Shown: one piece after another, positions 28,324 to 37,342 of the stretch
How the letters are laid out: every line of letters begins with the position of its first letter
Position numbering within the stretch: position 1 is the stretch's first letter
DNA from: Pseudomonas fluorescens
Lineage (GTDB): Bacteria > Pseudomonadota > Gammaproteobacteria > Pseudomonadales > Pseudomonadaceae
Direction: 5' to 3'
DNA: 64,000 nt
NCBI RefSeq assembly: GCF_003732425.1
Contig: NZ_MOBX01000003.1
Span: forward strand, 496,001-560,000
The notes under the pieces: model-generated
Database searches by the model: none
Told to the model about the DNA's origin: nothing
The model's input: only the letters and a program-made list of their open reading frames with translations
Program-made: the position numbers and the translations under genes

Positions 28324-29187
28324 TTAATGCTTCACCGTCAGCTCCACCAGATGATCCTCAACCTCCTGCGGTTTGAGCACCAGTACATCGCTCTCCAAGG
28401 CATCCAGAATCACTTCCGCGGTGTTGCCGATCAACGCCCCTGACAGCCCGGTGCGCGCTACGGTGCCAATAACGGTCACTGCCGCCTGCAGCTTGTGCGC
28501 CATGAACGGAATCAGCACATCCGCCGGGCCTTCCTCGATGTGAAGGTGTTCATCATCAACATCGAATTCCGCTTGAAACGCCCGGCATTGTTCGCGATAG
28601 CGCGCTTCGATGGTTTCGCTCAGTTGCAGCGTCGGGTCGGCCGCCGACAGCATCGGCGACGGATGGGCGCTGATCACGTGCAGATGCGCCTTGGCCAGAC
28701 TGGCAATGTCGAAGCCATGATCAATGATCGTCGTGTGCAAATGCCGGTGTTCGCCATCGGCATTACCCACATCGACCGCCGCCAGAATCACTCGATCCTT
28801 CCAGGGCGTACTGGTTTTCACCAGCAACACCGGGGTAGGGCAGTGGCGCAAGAGCTTCCAGTCCGCCGGGGTCAGCAGGGCTTTTTTCAATGAGCTGTCC
28901 GGGAAGTGCTGCTTGATCACCAGCCCGCAACCCTCGGCCTGCTGCACATCGATGATGGTTTCGTGCAGGCTCTCGTTCCACGCCTGTTCGGTGGTCACGC
29001 TGTAGCCGTCGGCGATCAGCGCGGCTTTGAGCACACTCAGCATGGCGGCGTGGTCGTGCTTCTTGTCGCACACCAGCAGGTGCAAATGGGCCTGGGTCAC
29101 GCCAGCGATCAACTTGGCGCGCTTGAGCGCCAGGCTTTCCGAATGTTCGGGGTTGATGACCACCAGAATGCTGCGAATGGCTTGCAT
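28324..29187 (-). CDS. Tandem universal stress protein (UspE-like)
   Basis: 287 residues from ATG 29187, the position giving the classic MQAIRSILVVINPEHSESLAL start. Two Usp domains in tandem, about 1-140 and 150-280; the second ends with VIGTVARTGLSGALIGNTAE and VLVLKP, typical of the family. Such proteins support survival under energy or oxygen limitation. A perfect TTGAT-N4-ATCAA ANR-type box lies 70 bases upstream, suggesting induction at low oxygen. A second tandem Usp gene with the same control lies at 50411. Confidence 0.92.
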   Translation of the reverse strand: MQAIRSILVVINPEHSESLALKRAKLIAGVTQAHLHLLVCDKKHDHAAMLSVLKAALIADGYSVTTEQAWNESLHETIIDVQQAEGCGLVIKQHFPDSSLKKALLTPADWKLLRHCPTPVLLVKTSTPWKDRVILAAVDVGNADGEHRHLHTTIIDHGFDIASLAKAHLHVISAHPSPMLSAADPTLQLSETIEARYREQCRAFQAEFDVDDEHLHIEEGPADVLIPFMAHKLQAAVTVIGTVARTGLSGALIGNTAEVILDALESDVLVLKPQEVEDHLVELTVKH

Positions 29188-29256
29188 GAGCGGAGTCTCC
29201 AGCAAAGAAAAGGCACGGCGTTGCACAACTATAGTTGCTGCTCGACCGTGCGCGAC

Positions 29257-29270
29257 TTGATGCATATCAA
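29257..29270 (-). promoter_or_regulatory. ANR/FNR-type box upstream of the UspE-like gene
   Basis: TTGATGCATATCAA is a perfect match to the TTGAT-N4-ATCAA consensus, centred about 76 bases upstream of the start codon of the leftward stress gene. Site inferred by consensus only. Confidence 0.75.
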
Positions 29271-29346
29271 CGCCCGCCGCTGGTGGTCTGCGAACAGGCC
29301 GGTATAATCGGCGCCCTTCGCTCGAACACCTTTTACCGTGAGCCCC

Positions 29347-29955
29347 ATGATCCTTCCCGAAATCCACGAATTCCTTGGCTGCCGCACCCCCGACGCCTGG
29401 GTTCAGGCCGCCCTGGCCGATCAGGAAACCCTGCTGATCGACCACAAGAACTGCGAGTTCAAGGCTGCCAGCACCGCCCTGAGCCTGATTGCCAAGTACC
29501 ATTCCCACGTCGACCTGATCAACATGATGTCGCGTCTAGCCCGGGAAGAACTGGTGCACCACGAGCAGGTCATGCGCATCATGAAACGGCGCAAGATTGA
29601 ACTGCGCCAGCTCCACGCCGGCCGTTACGCCTCGGCCTTGCGCAAGGTGGTGCGTAGTCACGAGCCGGTGAAACTGGTGGATACGCTGGTGGTCGGCGCG
29701 TTTATCGAAGCGCGCAGTTGCGAGCGTTTCGAAGCACTGGTACCGCATCTGGACGAAGAACTCGGCAAGTTCTACTTCGGCCTGCTGAAAAGCGAGGCGC
29801 GGCATTTTCAGGGTTACCTGAAACTGGCCTATCAGTACGGCGATGCGAAGGATATTGCCCAGGTCATCGAAAAAGTCCGCGCCGCCGAGCAGGAACTGAT
29901 CGAGTCGCCGGACGAAGAATTCCGCTTCCACAGCGGTGTGCCTGCCACCGCATGA
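29347..29955 (+). CDS. miaE: tRNA 2-methylthio-N6-isopentenyl adenosine hydroxylase
   Basis: Non-haem diiron enzyme that hydroxylates the modified adenosine at tRNA position 37. 202 residues. The ATG at 29347 (MILPEIHEFLGCRTPDAWV) matches remembered Pseudomonas MiaE starts; a GTG three codons earlier is the alternative. The diiron ligands sit in the helices carrying LIDHKNCEFKAAS, REELVHHEQV, FIEARSCERF and LKSEARHFQGYL. Single gene, ended by a REP-like element and a terminator. Confidence 0.95.
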   Translation: MILPEIHEFLGCRTPDAWVQAALADQETLLIDHKNCEFKAASTALSLIAKYHSHVDLINMMSRLAREELVHHEQVMRIMKRRKIELRQLHAGRYASALRKVVRSHEPVKLVDTLVVGAFIEARSCERFEALVPHLDEELGKFYFGLLKSEARHFQGYLKLAYQYGDAKDIAQVIEKVRAAEQELIESPDEEFRFHSGVPATA

Positions 29956-29960
29956 CTCCG

Positions 29961-30040
29961 TGTAGGAGCTGTCGAAGGCTGCGATTTTTTGCTCTTGAAA
30001 AAGCCGGATCAAAAGATCGCAGCCTTCGGCAGCTCCTACA
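29961..30040. repeat. REP-like inverted repeat, family I
   Basis: TGTAGGAGCTGTCGAAGGCT faces AGCCTTCGGCAGCTCCTACA with short T-rich centre, 6 bases past the miaE stop codon. Confidence 0.92.
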
Positions 30041-30096
30041 GATATAGCGATCAGTGCATGAATGTAAAAAACTCTTAAGAGTATGAAATATCACCG

Positions 30097-30122
30097 AAAA
30101 CCGGCCCCAGCGGCCGGTTTTT
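30097..30122 (+). terminator. Bidirectional rho-independent terminator
   Basis: AAAACCGGCC and GGCCGGTTTTT form a 10-bp stem with a T-tract upstream of rstA. A perfect 12-base palindrome ACTCTTAAGAGT lies just before it at 30071-30082. Confidence 0.8.
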
Positions 30123-30200
30123 GCTGCCTGAGGCAAACGCCTGCGCCACGAAAGCCGCCATAATGCCGACCACTTCACACATGGGCGGCAGACGGTCGTT

Positions 30201-30908
30201 ATGGATAACCTGGGTTTCGGCAAGCTCCTGCTGGTGGAGGACGATGAGCGCCTTGCTGCGCTGATCGCCCACTTTCTCGAACAACACGGCTACGAGGTGC
30301 GCACGGTACATCGCGGTGATCTGGCCGTGGCTGCCTTTCTCGAATTCAAGCCGAAGGTCGTGGTGCTCGACCTGATGTTGCCAGGGCAGAGCGGTCTGCA
30401 CGTGTGTCGGGAAATTCGCAGTGTGTCGGACACGCCGATCGTGATTCTGACCGCCAAGGAAGATGACCTCGACCATATCCTCGGTCTGGAGTCCGGCGCC
30501 GATGACTACGTGATCAAACCGATCAAGCCACCGGTATTGCTGGCCCGGTTGCGAGCGCTGCAACGGCGGCAGGTGCCGGACAGCAATGTGGTGAGTTTTA
30601 TGGAATTTGGCCAGTTGAGCGTCGACCGCAGTTGCCGTGAAGTGCGATTGGCGGGCGAGGTCATCGAGATGACCACCATGGAGTTCGAGCTGCTGTGGTT
30701 GCTGGCCAGCGCGGCCGGCAAAGTGCTGTCGCGTGATGACATCCTCAATCGCATGCGCGGGATTGCCTTCGACGGGCTCAACCGCAGCGTCGACGTGTAC
30801 ATCAGCAAATTACGCAACAAGCTCAAAGACAATCCCCGCGAGCCGATGTGTATCAAAACCGTTTGGGGCAAGGGTTATCTGTTCAATCCGTTCGCGTGGG
30901 AGCTGTAG
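30201..30908 (+). CDS. rstA: OmpR-family response regulator RstA
   Basis: DNA-binding half of a two-component system. 235 residues: receiver domain (1-120) with phospho-acceptor Asp57 (VVVLDLMLPG) and Lys in VIKPI, then a winged-helix effector domain. The C-terminus FDGLNRSVDVYISKLRNKL followed by KTVWGKGYLFNPFAWE is strikingly like E. coli RstA. It is directly followed by its sensor gene with no gap. Its targets in Pseudomonas cannot be read here. Confidence 0.88.
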   Translation: MDNLGFGKLLLVEDDERLAALIAHFLEQHGYEVRTVHRGDLAVAAFLEFKPKVVVLDLMLPGQSGLHVCREIRSVSDTPIVILTAKEDDLDHILGLESGADDYVIKPIKPPVLLARLRALQRRQVPDSNVVSFMEFGQLSVDRSCREVRLAGEVIEMTTMEFELLWLLASAAGKVLSRDDILNRMRGIAFDGLNRSVDVYISKLRNKLKDNPREPMCIKTVWGKGYLFNPFAWEL

Positions 30909-32195
30909 ATGCTGCGGTTATTTCTCGGTCTGTTTCTGGTCATGACGATAGGTCTGGTGCTGGCGTTGCAGACGGTCGAGCGCACCTTTGATGCCTTGCT
31001 CGATTATCAGATGCAGGACTACAACCGTGAGGCCGTGCGCGGACAGGCTTGGACGCTGGGCCAGCAGTTGCGTGACCTCGACGGCCCGGCCCGGGAACAA
31101 CAGCTGGAAACCATCCGTCCGCATTACGGTTTAGGGCTGACCCTGGTCGACGCCTCTGAACTGGCCCTGAGCGACGAGGAAAAAGCCGAGCTGGCCAAAG
31201 GGCTGCTGGTGATCCGCGACAAGTACACCCAGTACATTTGCGCGATCGACGAGGGGCCGCAGTTGCTCAGCATCCGCTTGCCGGCCGAGCCGAGTTTGAT
31301 GCCGTTCTATATCGCTGGCGCCTATCTGATGATCGCGGTGCTGATCGGCATCGTCCTGTTTTTCTGGGTGCGCCCGCACTGGCGCGATCTGGAGAAACTG
31401 CGCCTGGCTGCCGAGCGTTTTGGCGACAACGATCTGTCGGTGCGCATCCAGTTATCTAAGCGCTCGAACATCCGCGACCTGGCCGAACACTTCAACCTGA
31501 TGGCGGCGCGTATTGAAGGGCTGATCGCCAATCAGCGGGAACTGACCAACGCCGTGTCCCACGAATTGCGTACGCCGATCGCGCGGCTGTCGTTTGAGCT
31601 CGATCAGCTCAAGCAGCAGCCGGACGCCAGCCAGAACCGCGAGCTGATTGCCGACATGTACGCCGACCTTGGCGAGCTGGAAGAAATGGTGTCCGAACTG
31701 CTGACCTACGCCAGCCTTGAGCGCGGCGCGACAGTGATCAAACGGGAAAACATCGCGGCCGCCAATTGGCTCGACAGCGTGGTCGGCAGCGTGGCGCTGG
31801 AGGCCGAGGCGGCGGGTGTGCAATTGTTGATCGCTGACTGCCGGATCGACACCGTGCGCATCGAACCGCGATTTATGGCGCGGGCGGTGATCAATCTGCT
31901 GCGTAACGCGATTCGTTATGCCGAGCGGCGGGTGGAGGTGACGCTGGAACGCACGGGCGATTATTACCAGGTGCGGGTCAACGACGATGGGCCGGGGGTG
32001 CCGGTGGACGGGCGGGAAAAAATCTTTGAACCGTTTTCGCGGCTGGACGCCAGTCGGGATCGCCGCACCGGCGGGTTTGGCTTGGGCCTGGCGTTGGTGC
32101 GCCGGGTCTCGCAATCCCATGGCGGCCAGGTTGAAGTGGGTGATTCGCCTTGGGGCGGGGCGTCGTTCCGGATGACCTGGGCGCATCTGGATTAA
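30909..32195 (+). CDS. rstB: Sensor histidine kinase RstB
   Basis: 428 residues. First membrane segment about 3-21, periplasmic sensor domain to about 130, second membrane segment about 134-153, HAMP domain, then phospho-acceptor His218 in NAVSHELRTP, and a C-terminal ATPase domain with NLLRNAIRYAE and GFGLGLALVRRV. The short periplasmic domain with PHYGLGLTLVDASE resembles RstB. It starts immediately after the rstA stop codon. The stimulus is unknown. Confidence 0.88.
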   Translation: MLRLFLGLFLVMTIGLVLALQTVERTFDALLDYQMQDYNREAVRGQAWTLGQQLRDLDGPAREQQLETIRPHYGLGLTLVDASELALSDEEKAELAKGLLVIRDKYTQYICAIDEGPQLLSIRLPAEPSLMPFYIAGAYLMIAVLIGIVLFFWVRPHWRDLEKLRLAAERFGDNDLSVRIQLSKRSNIRDLAEHFNLMAARIEGLIANQRELTNAVSHELRTPIARLSFELDQLKQQPDASQNRELIADMYADLGELEEMVSELLTYASLERGATVIKRENIAAANWLDSVVGSVALEAEAAGVQLLIADCRIDTVRIEPRFMARAVINLLRNAIRYAERRVEVTLERTGDYYQVRVNDDGPGVPVDGREKIFEPFSRLDASRDRRTGGFGLGLALVRRVSQSHGGQVEVGDSPWGGASFRMTWAHLD

Positions 32196-32215
32196 TGCTG
32201 TGGCCTGTACCGGCC

Positions 32216-32241
32216 CCTTCGCGAGCAGGCTCGCTCCCACA
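32216..32241. repeat. Single REP-like unit, family II
   Basis: One arm TTCGCGAGCAGGCTCGCTCC with no facing partner, just after rstB. Confidence 0.85.
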
Positions 32242-32270
32242 TTGATTTGTGGCGCCGATTAGATTTTTGT

Positions 32271-32290
32271 CACACACACACACACACACA
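32271..32290. repeat. Dinucleotide tract (CA)10
   Basis: Ten uninterrupted CA units between rstB and the GFA gene. Simple repeats this long are uncommon in Pseudomonas. Confidence 0.97.
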
Positions 32291-32294
32291 AAAC

Positions 32295-32374
32295 CTGTAG
32301 GAGCTGTCGAGTGAAACGAGGCTGCGATCTTTTGATCCTGATCTTCAACGTCAAAAGACCGCAGTTTCTATAGG
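32295..32374. repeat. Degenerate REP-like inverted repeat, family I
   Basis: CTGTAGGAGCTGTCGA and GCTGCGATCTTTTGAT face a decayed arm ending GTTTCTATAGG. A 12-base insert interrupts the left arm. It follows the CA tract directly. Confidence 0.75.
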
Positions 32375-32392
32375 GCAGCGCAGGTGGCGAAT

Positions 32393-32881
32393 TTAACGGG
32401 TCAGTCCGAGCCGTTCATGCCACTGGGCAATGGATTCCTCGGGGTAGACGTCGAACTGTTTGTCTTTCGCTTTGGCCTCGACTTCCACCCATGGCGCTTT
32501 CGAACCGAGCATCAAGTGCGTGTGTTCTGGCGGCACCGGCAACGGCGTATCAATGGCCGAGGCGAACGGGTGAATCAGTTCCGGCCATTCCGGGCTGAAC
32601 AGCCACAGACCGCTGCCGCACAGTGAACAGAAATGCCGCTCGGCGCTGCTGCGATGGGCGCGTTTGGCGCCGTCGTCCTTCATCTTCGCGTGGTAGACGC
32701 TGATGTGTTTGCGCCCGCGCACCTTGAGGCTCGTCGCGTCGCCGCCGAGGTTGATCGCATAACCGCCGCCGCCCTGAGTCTTGCGGCAGATCGAGCAATA
32801 GCAGCGTTGATAAGGGTAGGGGTGGGCGCTGGTGAGGCTGAATGTGACCTCGCCACAGTGGCAGGAGCCTTCGAGGTGCAT
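32393..32881 (-). CDS. GFA-family (CENP-V/GFA domain) protein
   Basis: 162 residues with the Zn-binding fold of the glutathione-dependent formaldehyde-activating enzyme family. Visible metal-ligand motifs are CHCGEV near the start, [11 protein letters not shown] about 28-38, and [10 protein letters not shown] about 84-93. The family includes formaldehyde-glutathione adduct enzymes and many proteins of unknown substrate; no formaldehyde dehydrogenase is adjacent, so the substrate stays open. The coding region is free-standing and divergent from the glutaminase gene. Confidence 0.88.
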   Translation of the reverse strand: MHLEGSCHCGEVTFSLTSAHPYPYQRCYCSICRKTQGGGGYAINLGGDATSLKVRGRKHISVYHAKMKDDGAKRAHRSSAERHFCSLCGSGLWLFSPEWPELIHPFASAIDTPLPVPPEHTHLMLGSKAPWVEVEAKAKDKQFDVYPEESIAQWHERLGLTR

Positions 32882-33018
32882 GGGTGCTCTCCCGTTTTGA
32901 ATGTCCGGTTCAGCCTAGAACATTCAGTGCGATGGCGACCGGTGTGATTCGACGGGCGGGTGCAGCGTCTAGCCCCAGTGTCCCCGCAATCCCATGGGGC
33001 GTGACTTCGGAACCCGGC

Positions 33019-33927
33019 ATGCAAGCGCTGTTGAACGAGATCCTTGACGCTGTCCGCCCGTTGATCGGGCAGGGCAAGGTGGCTGACTACATTCCCGCCC
33101 TCGGCACCGTGCCGGCCAATCAGCTGGGCATCGCCGTGTACGGCAACGACGGCGAGATGTACTGCGCCGGTGACGCCGAAACGCCGTTCTCGGTGCAGAG
33201 TATTTCCAAAGTGTTCAGCCTGGTGCAAGCGATTGATCATTCCGGCGAGGCGATCTGGGAACGCCTCGGTCACGAGCCGTCCGGGCAGCCGTTCAACTCG
33301 CTGGTGCAGCTGGAATTCGAGCGCGGTCGGCCACGCAATCCGTTCATCAACGCCGGCGCGCTGGTGATCTGCGACATCAACCAGTCGCGTTTCGCCGCAC
33401 CGACCCTGTCGATGCGCGATTTCGTCCGGCGCCTGTCGGGCAATCCGCAGATCATGATCGATGGCAAAGTCGCCGACTCCGAATACCAGCACCGCGCGCG
33501 CAATGCGGCGATGGCGTATCTGATGCAGTCGTTCGGCAATTTTCACAACGACGTCGAAGCGGTGTTGCGCAGCTATTTCAGTCACTGCGCGTTGCGCATG
33601 AACTGCATTGATCTGGCCCGGGCGTTTTGCTTTCTGGCCAACGACGGTTATTGCAAGCACAGCGGCGAACAGATCCTGACGCGGCGGCAAACCCAGCAGG
33701 TTAACTCGATCATGGCCACCAGCGGACTGTATGACGAAGCGGGCAATTTCGCTTATCGCGTTGGCTTGCCGGGCAAGAGCGGCGTCGGCGGCGGGATTGT
33801 CGCGGTGGTGCCGGGGCAGTTCACGGTGTGCGTGTGGTCGCCGGAGCTGAATGCCGCCGGGAACTCGCTGGCGGGGATGGCGGCGCTGGAGATGCTTAGC
33901 GCGCGGATTGGCTGGTCAGTGTTCTGA
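33019..33927 (+). CDS. glsB: Glutaminase (serine-dependent, GlsA/GlsB type)
   Basis: Hydrolyses glutamine to glutamate and ammonia. 302 residues from ATG 33019, matching the bacterial family length; in-frame codons further upstream (from 32884) are less likely. The beta-lactamase-like catalytic pair Ser61-x-x-Lys64 (QSISKVF) is present, with [14 protein letters not shown]-type helix and the C-terminal [18 protein letters not shown]. Glutamate produced could feed the ProA-like dehydrogenase encoded next, though REP repeats separate the two genes. Confidence 0.93.
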   Translation: MQALLNEILDAVRPLIGQGKVADYIPALGTVPANQLGIAVYGNDGEMYCAGDAETPFSVQSISKVFSLVQAIDHSGEAIWERLGHEPSGQPFNSLVQLEFERGRPRNPFINAGALVICDINQSRFAAPTLSMRDFVRRLSGNPQIMIDGKVADSEYQHRARNAAMAYLMQSFGNFHNDVEAVLRSYFSHCALRMNCIDLARAFCFLANDGYCKHSGEQILTRRQTQQVNSIMATSGLYDEAGNFAYRVGLPGKSGVGGGIVAVVPGQFTVCVWSPELNAAGNSLAGMAALEMLSARIGWSVF

Positions 33928-33953
33928 CCCGATCCAACAATCACCACAAAACC

Positions 33954-34044
33954 CTGTGGGAGCGAGCCTGCTCGCGAATGCGTCAGTTCAGCCAACATTG
34001 ATGTATCAGATCCACCGCTTTCGCGAGCAGGCTCGCTCCCACAG
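33954..34044. repeat. REP-like inverted repeat pair, family II
   Basis: CTGTGGGAGCGAGCCTGCTC faces GAGCAGGCTCGCTCCCACAG across about 45 bases, between glutaminase and the ProA-like gene. Confidence 0.93.
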
Positions 34045-34116
34045 GGTTAGCGGTTGCTTTGGAGGATTGTGTTCCTATACATTTTCCGGCCGCTCCCTGC
34101 ATGGTGAACCCGTTTC

Positions 34117-35619
34117 ATGTCTCTCGCGCTCGAACGTCTAGTCGCTGGCACGCCGATCCCTTTCGCTGGTAACCGCGTCACCGTGGTCAGCCCCGAACTG
34201 GCCGCGCGTTTTCAGCCCGGTGACCATCTGCTGGTGGAGCAGGTCAGTGGCGAGTTGCTGTTGATCCCCGTAGCGGATCAGCAAGCGGCGTCCGTGGCGA
34301 TCGAGCGTGCGGCAGCGGCATTCACTGCGTTGTCGGCGGTGTCTGATGAGGCCATCAGCCAGTTTTTTGATCTGTTCGCGCAACGTCTGGAAAACCCGGC
34401 GTGCTGGGCGCACATCGAAACCGCCAACCGCGCGGATATCGAGCGGGCCAAGGCACGCGGCCGCTCCACCACCCGACTGCTCGCCGATGAGCGCATGCGC
34501 GGTGACATGATCGCCGGCCTGCGCGCCTGGCGTGATGCCGCAGCCACACGCGGCAAAGTCATCAGCAGCGTCGAACACGATGGCTGGAAAGTCGAACAAG
34601 TGGTCTCGCCGCTGGGCATCGTCGCGTTTGTCTTCGAAGGTCGGCCGAACGTATTCGCCGACGCGGCTGGCGTCTTGCGCACTGGCAACACCGCCGTGCT
34701 GCGTATTGGCAGCGATGCGCTGGGCACCGCGCAAGCCATCGTCACTCATGCGTTGAATCCGGCGCTGGCTGATGCCGGTCTGCCGGCCGGTGCGGTGTCG
34801 TTGGTCGAAAGTGTCAATCATGCCGCCGGTTGGGCGATGTTCGCTGACCGACGTTTGTCGTTGGCGGTGGCGCGCGGTTCGGGTCGTGCGGTCAGTCAGT
34901 TGGGCAGCATTGCCCAGCAGGCCGGCACCGCCGTCAGCCTGCACGGCACGGGTGGCGCGTGGTTGATCGCGGATCGTGCTGCCGATGCCAAACGTTTCGC
35001 CGCCGTAGTGCGCAATTCGCTGGACCGTAAAGTATGCAACACCCTCAACGTGTGCCTGATCCAGCGTGATCGCGCGGCGGAACTGGTGCCGTTGTTTCTC
35101 GATGCGCTGCAACAGGCCGGCACCGCGCGTGGCCAGGGCTGCAAATTGCACATCGTCGAGGGCAGTGAAGGCTGCTTGCCGAGTGAGTGGCAGAACGCGA
35201 CGGTCGAGGTCTATCGCGCTGAGGGTTATCAGACTGAAGCACTGGCCGAACCCTTGGCGGAATCGGCGTTGGGCCGCGAGTGGGAATGGGAAGAAACCCC
35301 GGAAGTCAGCCTGATGATCGTCGACGATCTGGATCAGGCGATTGCGCTGTTCAACCGCTATAGCCCGCAATTCACCGTGTCGCTGATCAGTGAAGACGCG
35401 CAGGTTCAGGAGCGTTTTTACAACGCGGTCAACGCGCCGTTCGTGGGCAACGGCATTACCCGTTGGGTTGACGGCCAGTACGCGCTGAACAAGCCGGAGC
35501 TGGGCCTTTCGAACTGGGAGAGCGGGCGCTTGTTTGCACGCAGTGCGATTCTTTCGGGGGATGGCGTGTTTACTGTTCGTAGCCGCATGACCCAGGTCGA
35601 TCTCACGGTAAAACGCTGA
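34117..35619 (+). CDS. ProA-like aldehyde dehydrogenase superfamily protein
   Basis: 500 residues, related to gamma-glutamyl phosphate reductase. It shows the ProA-like segments VVSPLGIVAFVFEGRPNVFADAAG, then RTGNTAVLRIGSDALG and a Cys in RKVCNTLNVCL at the position of the ProA nucleophile. An N-terminal segment of about 60 residues (MSLALERLVAGTPIPFAGNR) has no counterpart in standard ProA, which is about 420 residues. The usual HxDG motif is replaced by SLHGTGGAW. It is therefore probably a paralogue with altered substrate rather than the housekeeping proline enzyme. No glutamate kinase gene is adjacent. Confidence 0.75.
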   Translation: MSLALERLVAGTPIPFAGNRVTVVSPELAARFQPGDHLLVEQVSGELLLIPVADQQAASVAIERAAAAFTALSAVSDEAISQFFDLFAQRLENPACWAHIETANRADIERAKARGRSTTRLLADERMRGDMIAGLRAWRDAAATRGKVISSVEHDGWKVEQVVSPLGIVAFVFEGRPNVFADAAGVLRTGNTAVLRIGSDALGTAQAIVTHALNPALADAGLPAGAVSLVESVNHAAGWAMFADRRLSLAVARGSGRAVSQLGSIAQQAGTAVSLHGTGGAWLIADRAADAKRFAAVVRNSLDRKVCNTLNVCLIQRDRAAELVPLFLDALQQAGTARGQGCKLHIVEGSEGCLPSEWQNATVEVYRAEGYQTEALAEPLAESALGREWEWEETPEVSLMIVDDLDQAIALFNRYSPQFTVSLISEDAQVQERFYNAVNAPFVGNGITRWVDGQYALNKPELGLSNWESGRLFARSAILSGDGVFTVRSRMTQVDLTVKR

Positions 35620-35644
35620 AAATGGTTGATCCACACCGGCCCTT

Positions 35645-35739
35645 TGGCGAGGGAGCTTGCTCCCGCTGGGCTGCGCAGCAGACCCAAAAAAAGCGAGGGC
35701 CGCTGCGCGCCCCAGCGGGAGCAAGCTCCCTCGCCACAG
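35645..35739. repeat. REP-like inverted repeat, family III
   Basis: GGCGAGGGAGCTTGCTCCCG faces CGGGAGCAAGCTCCCTCGCC between two convergent genes, downstream of both. Confidence 0.93.
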
Positions 35740-35764
35740 GATAGGTGTTGGATCAACTCGTCAC

Positions 35765-36424
35765 TCAGGCAGCATACGTGGTTTGTGCGTGAATCGCGCA
35801 AGTCGCCGGTTGCTCGGCCAGAGGCACAAACGTGCGGCGGTCGGCGGACAGCGCGTCGATCGAGCCAGTCTCGATGTCATACACCCAGCCATGCAGATTC
35901 AGCAGGCCTTTCTCCTGAGCCAGACGCACGCTCGGGTGGGTCTGGATATTCGCCAGTTGCGCGATCACGTTCTCGCGCACCATCGAACTCAATTTCGCCG
36001 CGTCATTGGCATGCGGCCGCGCTTCATTCACCACTTTTGCCGACTCGGCATGCTGCAGCCAGCCACTGACGGCGGGCAGGTGATCCATGCACTTGCACTG
36101 GGCAATCGCGGTCATCGCGCCGCAGTCCGAATGGCCGCAGATAACAATATCGGTCACGCCAAGCACCGCCACCGCGTATTCTACCGTCGCTGAAACCCCG
36201 CCCGGATGCGGGCTGTAGGACGGCACGATATTGCCGGCATTGCGGATCACAAACAGCTCGCCGGGTTCTTGCTGGGTCAGCAGTTCCGGCACGACACGGC
36301 TGTCGGAACAGGTGATGAACAAGGTGCCAGGCTGCTGCGTGGTCGCCAGGTGCTTAAACAGTTCGGTGCGTTGTGGAAACGCTTCGTTCTGAAATTTCAG
36401 GAAGCCATCAATCAGGTTTTTCAT
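35765..36424 (-). CDS. cynT: Beta-class carbonic anhydrase of the cyanate operon
   Basis: Recycles the CO2 released by cyanase to bicarbonate, the co-substrate cyanase needs. 219 residues. Zinc ligands Cys39, His98 and Cys101 (CSDSR and CGHSDCGA), with the Asp41-Arg43 dyad. The genomic setting, third after cynS and a DUF2790 gene on the same strand, fits CynT. It is 12 bases after the DUF2790 stop codon. Confidence 0.92.
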   Translation of the reverse strand: MKNLIDGFLKFQNEAFPQRTELFKHLATTQQPGTLFITCSDSRVVPELLTQQEPGELFVIRNAGNIVPSYSPHPGGVSATVEYAVAVLGVTDIVICGHSDCGAMTAIAQCKCMDHLPAVSGWLQHAESAKVVNEARPHANDAAKLSSMVRENVIAQLANIQTHPSVRLAQEKGLLNLHGWVYDIETGSIDALSADRRTFVPLAEQPATCAIHAQTTYAA

Positions 36425-36436
36425 GGTGTTGTCCTC

Positions 36437-36673
36437 TCAGTTCGAGCAACCGCTGCCGAATTCGCTGTATTGAAGAATGTGTTTGCCGCCGTGGCTGTCC
36501 AGATACGTCATCTCGACCGGCACCACGCCACACACATCGGCAACCGGGGTAATGCTCAGCACTTGGGCGACATCCAGTTGCATGCCGTAGCGGTAGGCGA
36601 CGGCCTCGTCAGCGGCAAACGCCTGGACGGAAAAGCCGCCGAGCAGGGCCAGGGTCAACAGAATTTTTTGCAT
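36437..36673 (-). CDS. Small exported DUF2790 protein inside the cyanate operon
   Basis: 78 residues with a signal peptide (MQKILLTLALLGGFSVQAFA, cleavage at AFA-AD). The mature 58 residues show the DUF2790 features YRYGMQLDVAQVL and CGVVPVEMTYLDSHG. Two cysteines (in DVCGV and GSGCSN) could form a disulfide. It lies between cynS and the carbonic anhydrase gene, 81 bases after the former and 12 before the latter, so it is likely co-transcribed. No role in cyanate metabolism is known to me. Confidence 0.85.
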   Translation of the reverse strand: MQKILLTLALLGGFSVQAFAADEAVAYRYGMQLDVAQVLSITPVADVCGVVPVEMTYLDSHGGKHILQYSEFGSGCSN

Positions 36674-36754
36674 GGGGCAGCCTCCAGATGTGTTTGGTGA
36701 CGGGTAGCCATTTGAGGGTGGTTGGCCCGCACGTAGGGTGCGGGCCGGTGCGGA

Positions 36755-37222
36755 TCAGAACGGACGCAGGGGCAGGAACTTGCCGTCGAGGGTGACCACA
36801 GCGCGGGAGCCGCCTTCCGGGTCTTCGACTTTCTTGATGTCGAGTTTGAAGTTGATCGCGCTGATGATGCCGTCGCCGAACTGCTCGTGAACCAAGGCTT
36901 TGAGGGTGGTGCCGTAAATCTGGATCATCTCGTGGAAGCGGTAGATGGTCGGGTCGGTCGGCACGCCGCTGAGGCTGCCACGCAGCGGGATGATCTGCAT
37001 CGCCGCGACGTCTTCAACGCTCAGTTCCAGCTTGTCACCCACCACTTGCGCGGCGTTCTCTGGCAACGGGTGCTGGCCGAGCAGGGCTGCGGTGACGTAC
37101 GCCAGGCTCAGGCCGGTGTCGTCAGCGAGATCCTGCCACGACAGATCTTTGCGTGCCTTGGCGTCGAGAATGCGGGTGGTCAGGGCCAGGCTGGTGTCGT
37201 TGTAGGCGTGGGACTGTTGCAT
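36755..37222 (-). CDS. cynS: Cyanate hydratase (cyanase)
   Basis: Decomposes cyanate with bicarbonate to ammonia and CO2. 155 residues, full length. Catalytic residues Arg95, Glu98 (IYRFHEM) and Ser121 (GIISAINF) correspond to Arg96, Glu99 and Ser122 of the E. coli enzyme. The N-terminal helical DNA-binding-like domain and the C-terminal PLRPF are normal. First gene of the leftward operon, divergent from cynR. Confidence 0.97.
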   Translation of the reverse strand: MQQSHAYNDTSLALTTRILDAKARKDLSWQDLADDTGLSLAYVTAALLGQHPLPENAAQVVGDKLELSVEDVAAMQIIPLRGSLSGVPTDPTIYRFHEMIQIYGTTLKALVHEQFGDGIISAINFKLDIKKVEDPEGGSRAVVTLDGKFLPLRPF

Positions 37223-37305
37223 GGTGTCACTCCTTTCAGGGATTGGCTTTCTGTGTGGGATTCATCTTCTACCGATTGATCCATAGCGTCCAAGACCGAT
37301 ATACA

Positions 37306-37316
37306 ATGCTTCGCAT
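37306..37316. promoter_or_regulatory. Candidate CynR operator
   Basis: ATGC-TTC-GCAT is a short palindrome between cynS and cynR, 27 bases before the cynR start and 84 from that of cynS. LysR-type regulators bind such T-N11-A-like palindromes in divergent promoters. No experimental support. Confidence 0.4.
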
Positions 37317-37342
37317 AAGCCCTGCCTATAGATGGTGTTCCT

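Noticed and set aside
30071..30082. Perfect palindrome ACTCTTAAGAGT considered as a response regulator site
   Set aside because: It is short, lies before a terminator and does not repeat; no known site matches it well.
32884..33018. 45-codon N-terminal extension of glutaminase
   Set aside because: Family length and first conserved residues support the start at 33019.
34138..35724. 528-codon minus-strand frame opposite the ProA-like gene
   Set aside because: Shadow frame with an Arg/Gln-rich composition; runs through a REP element.
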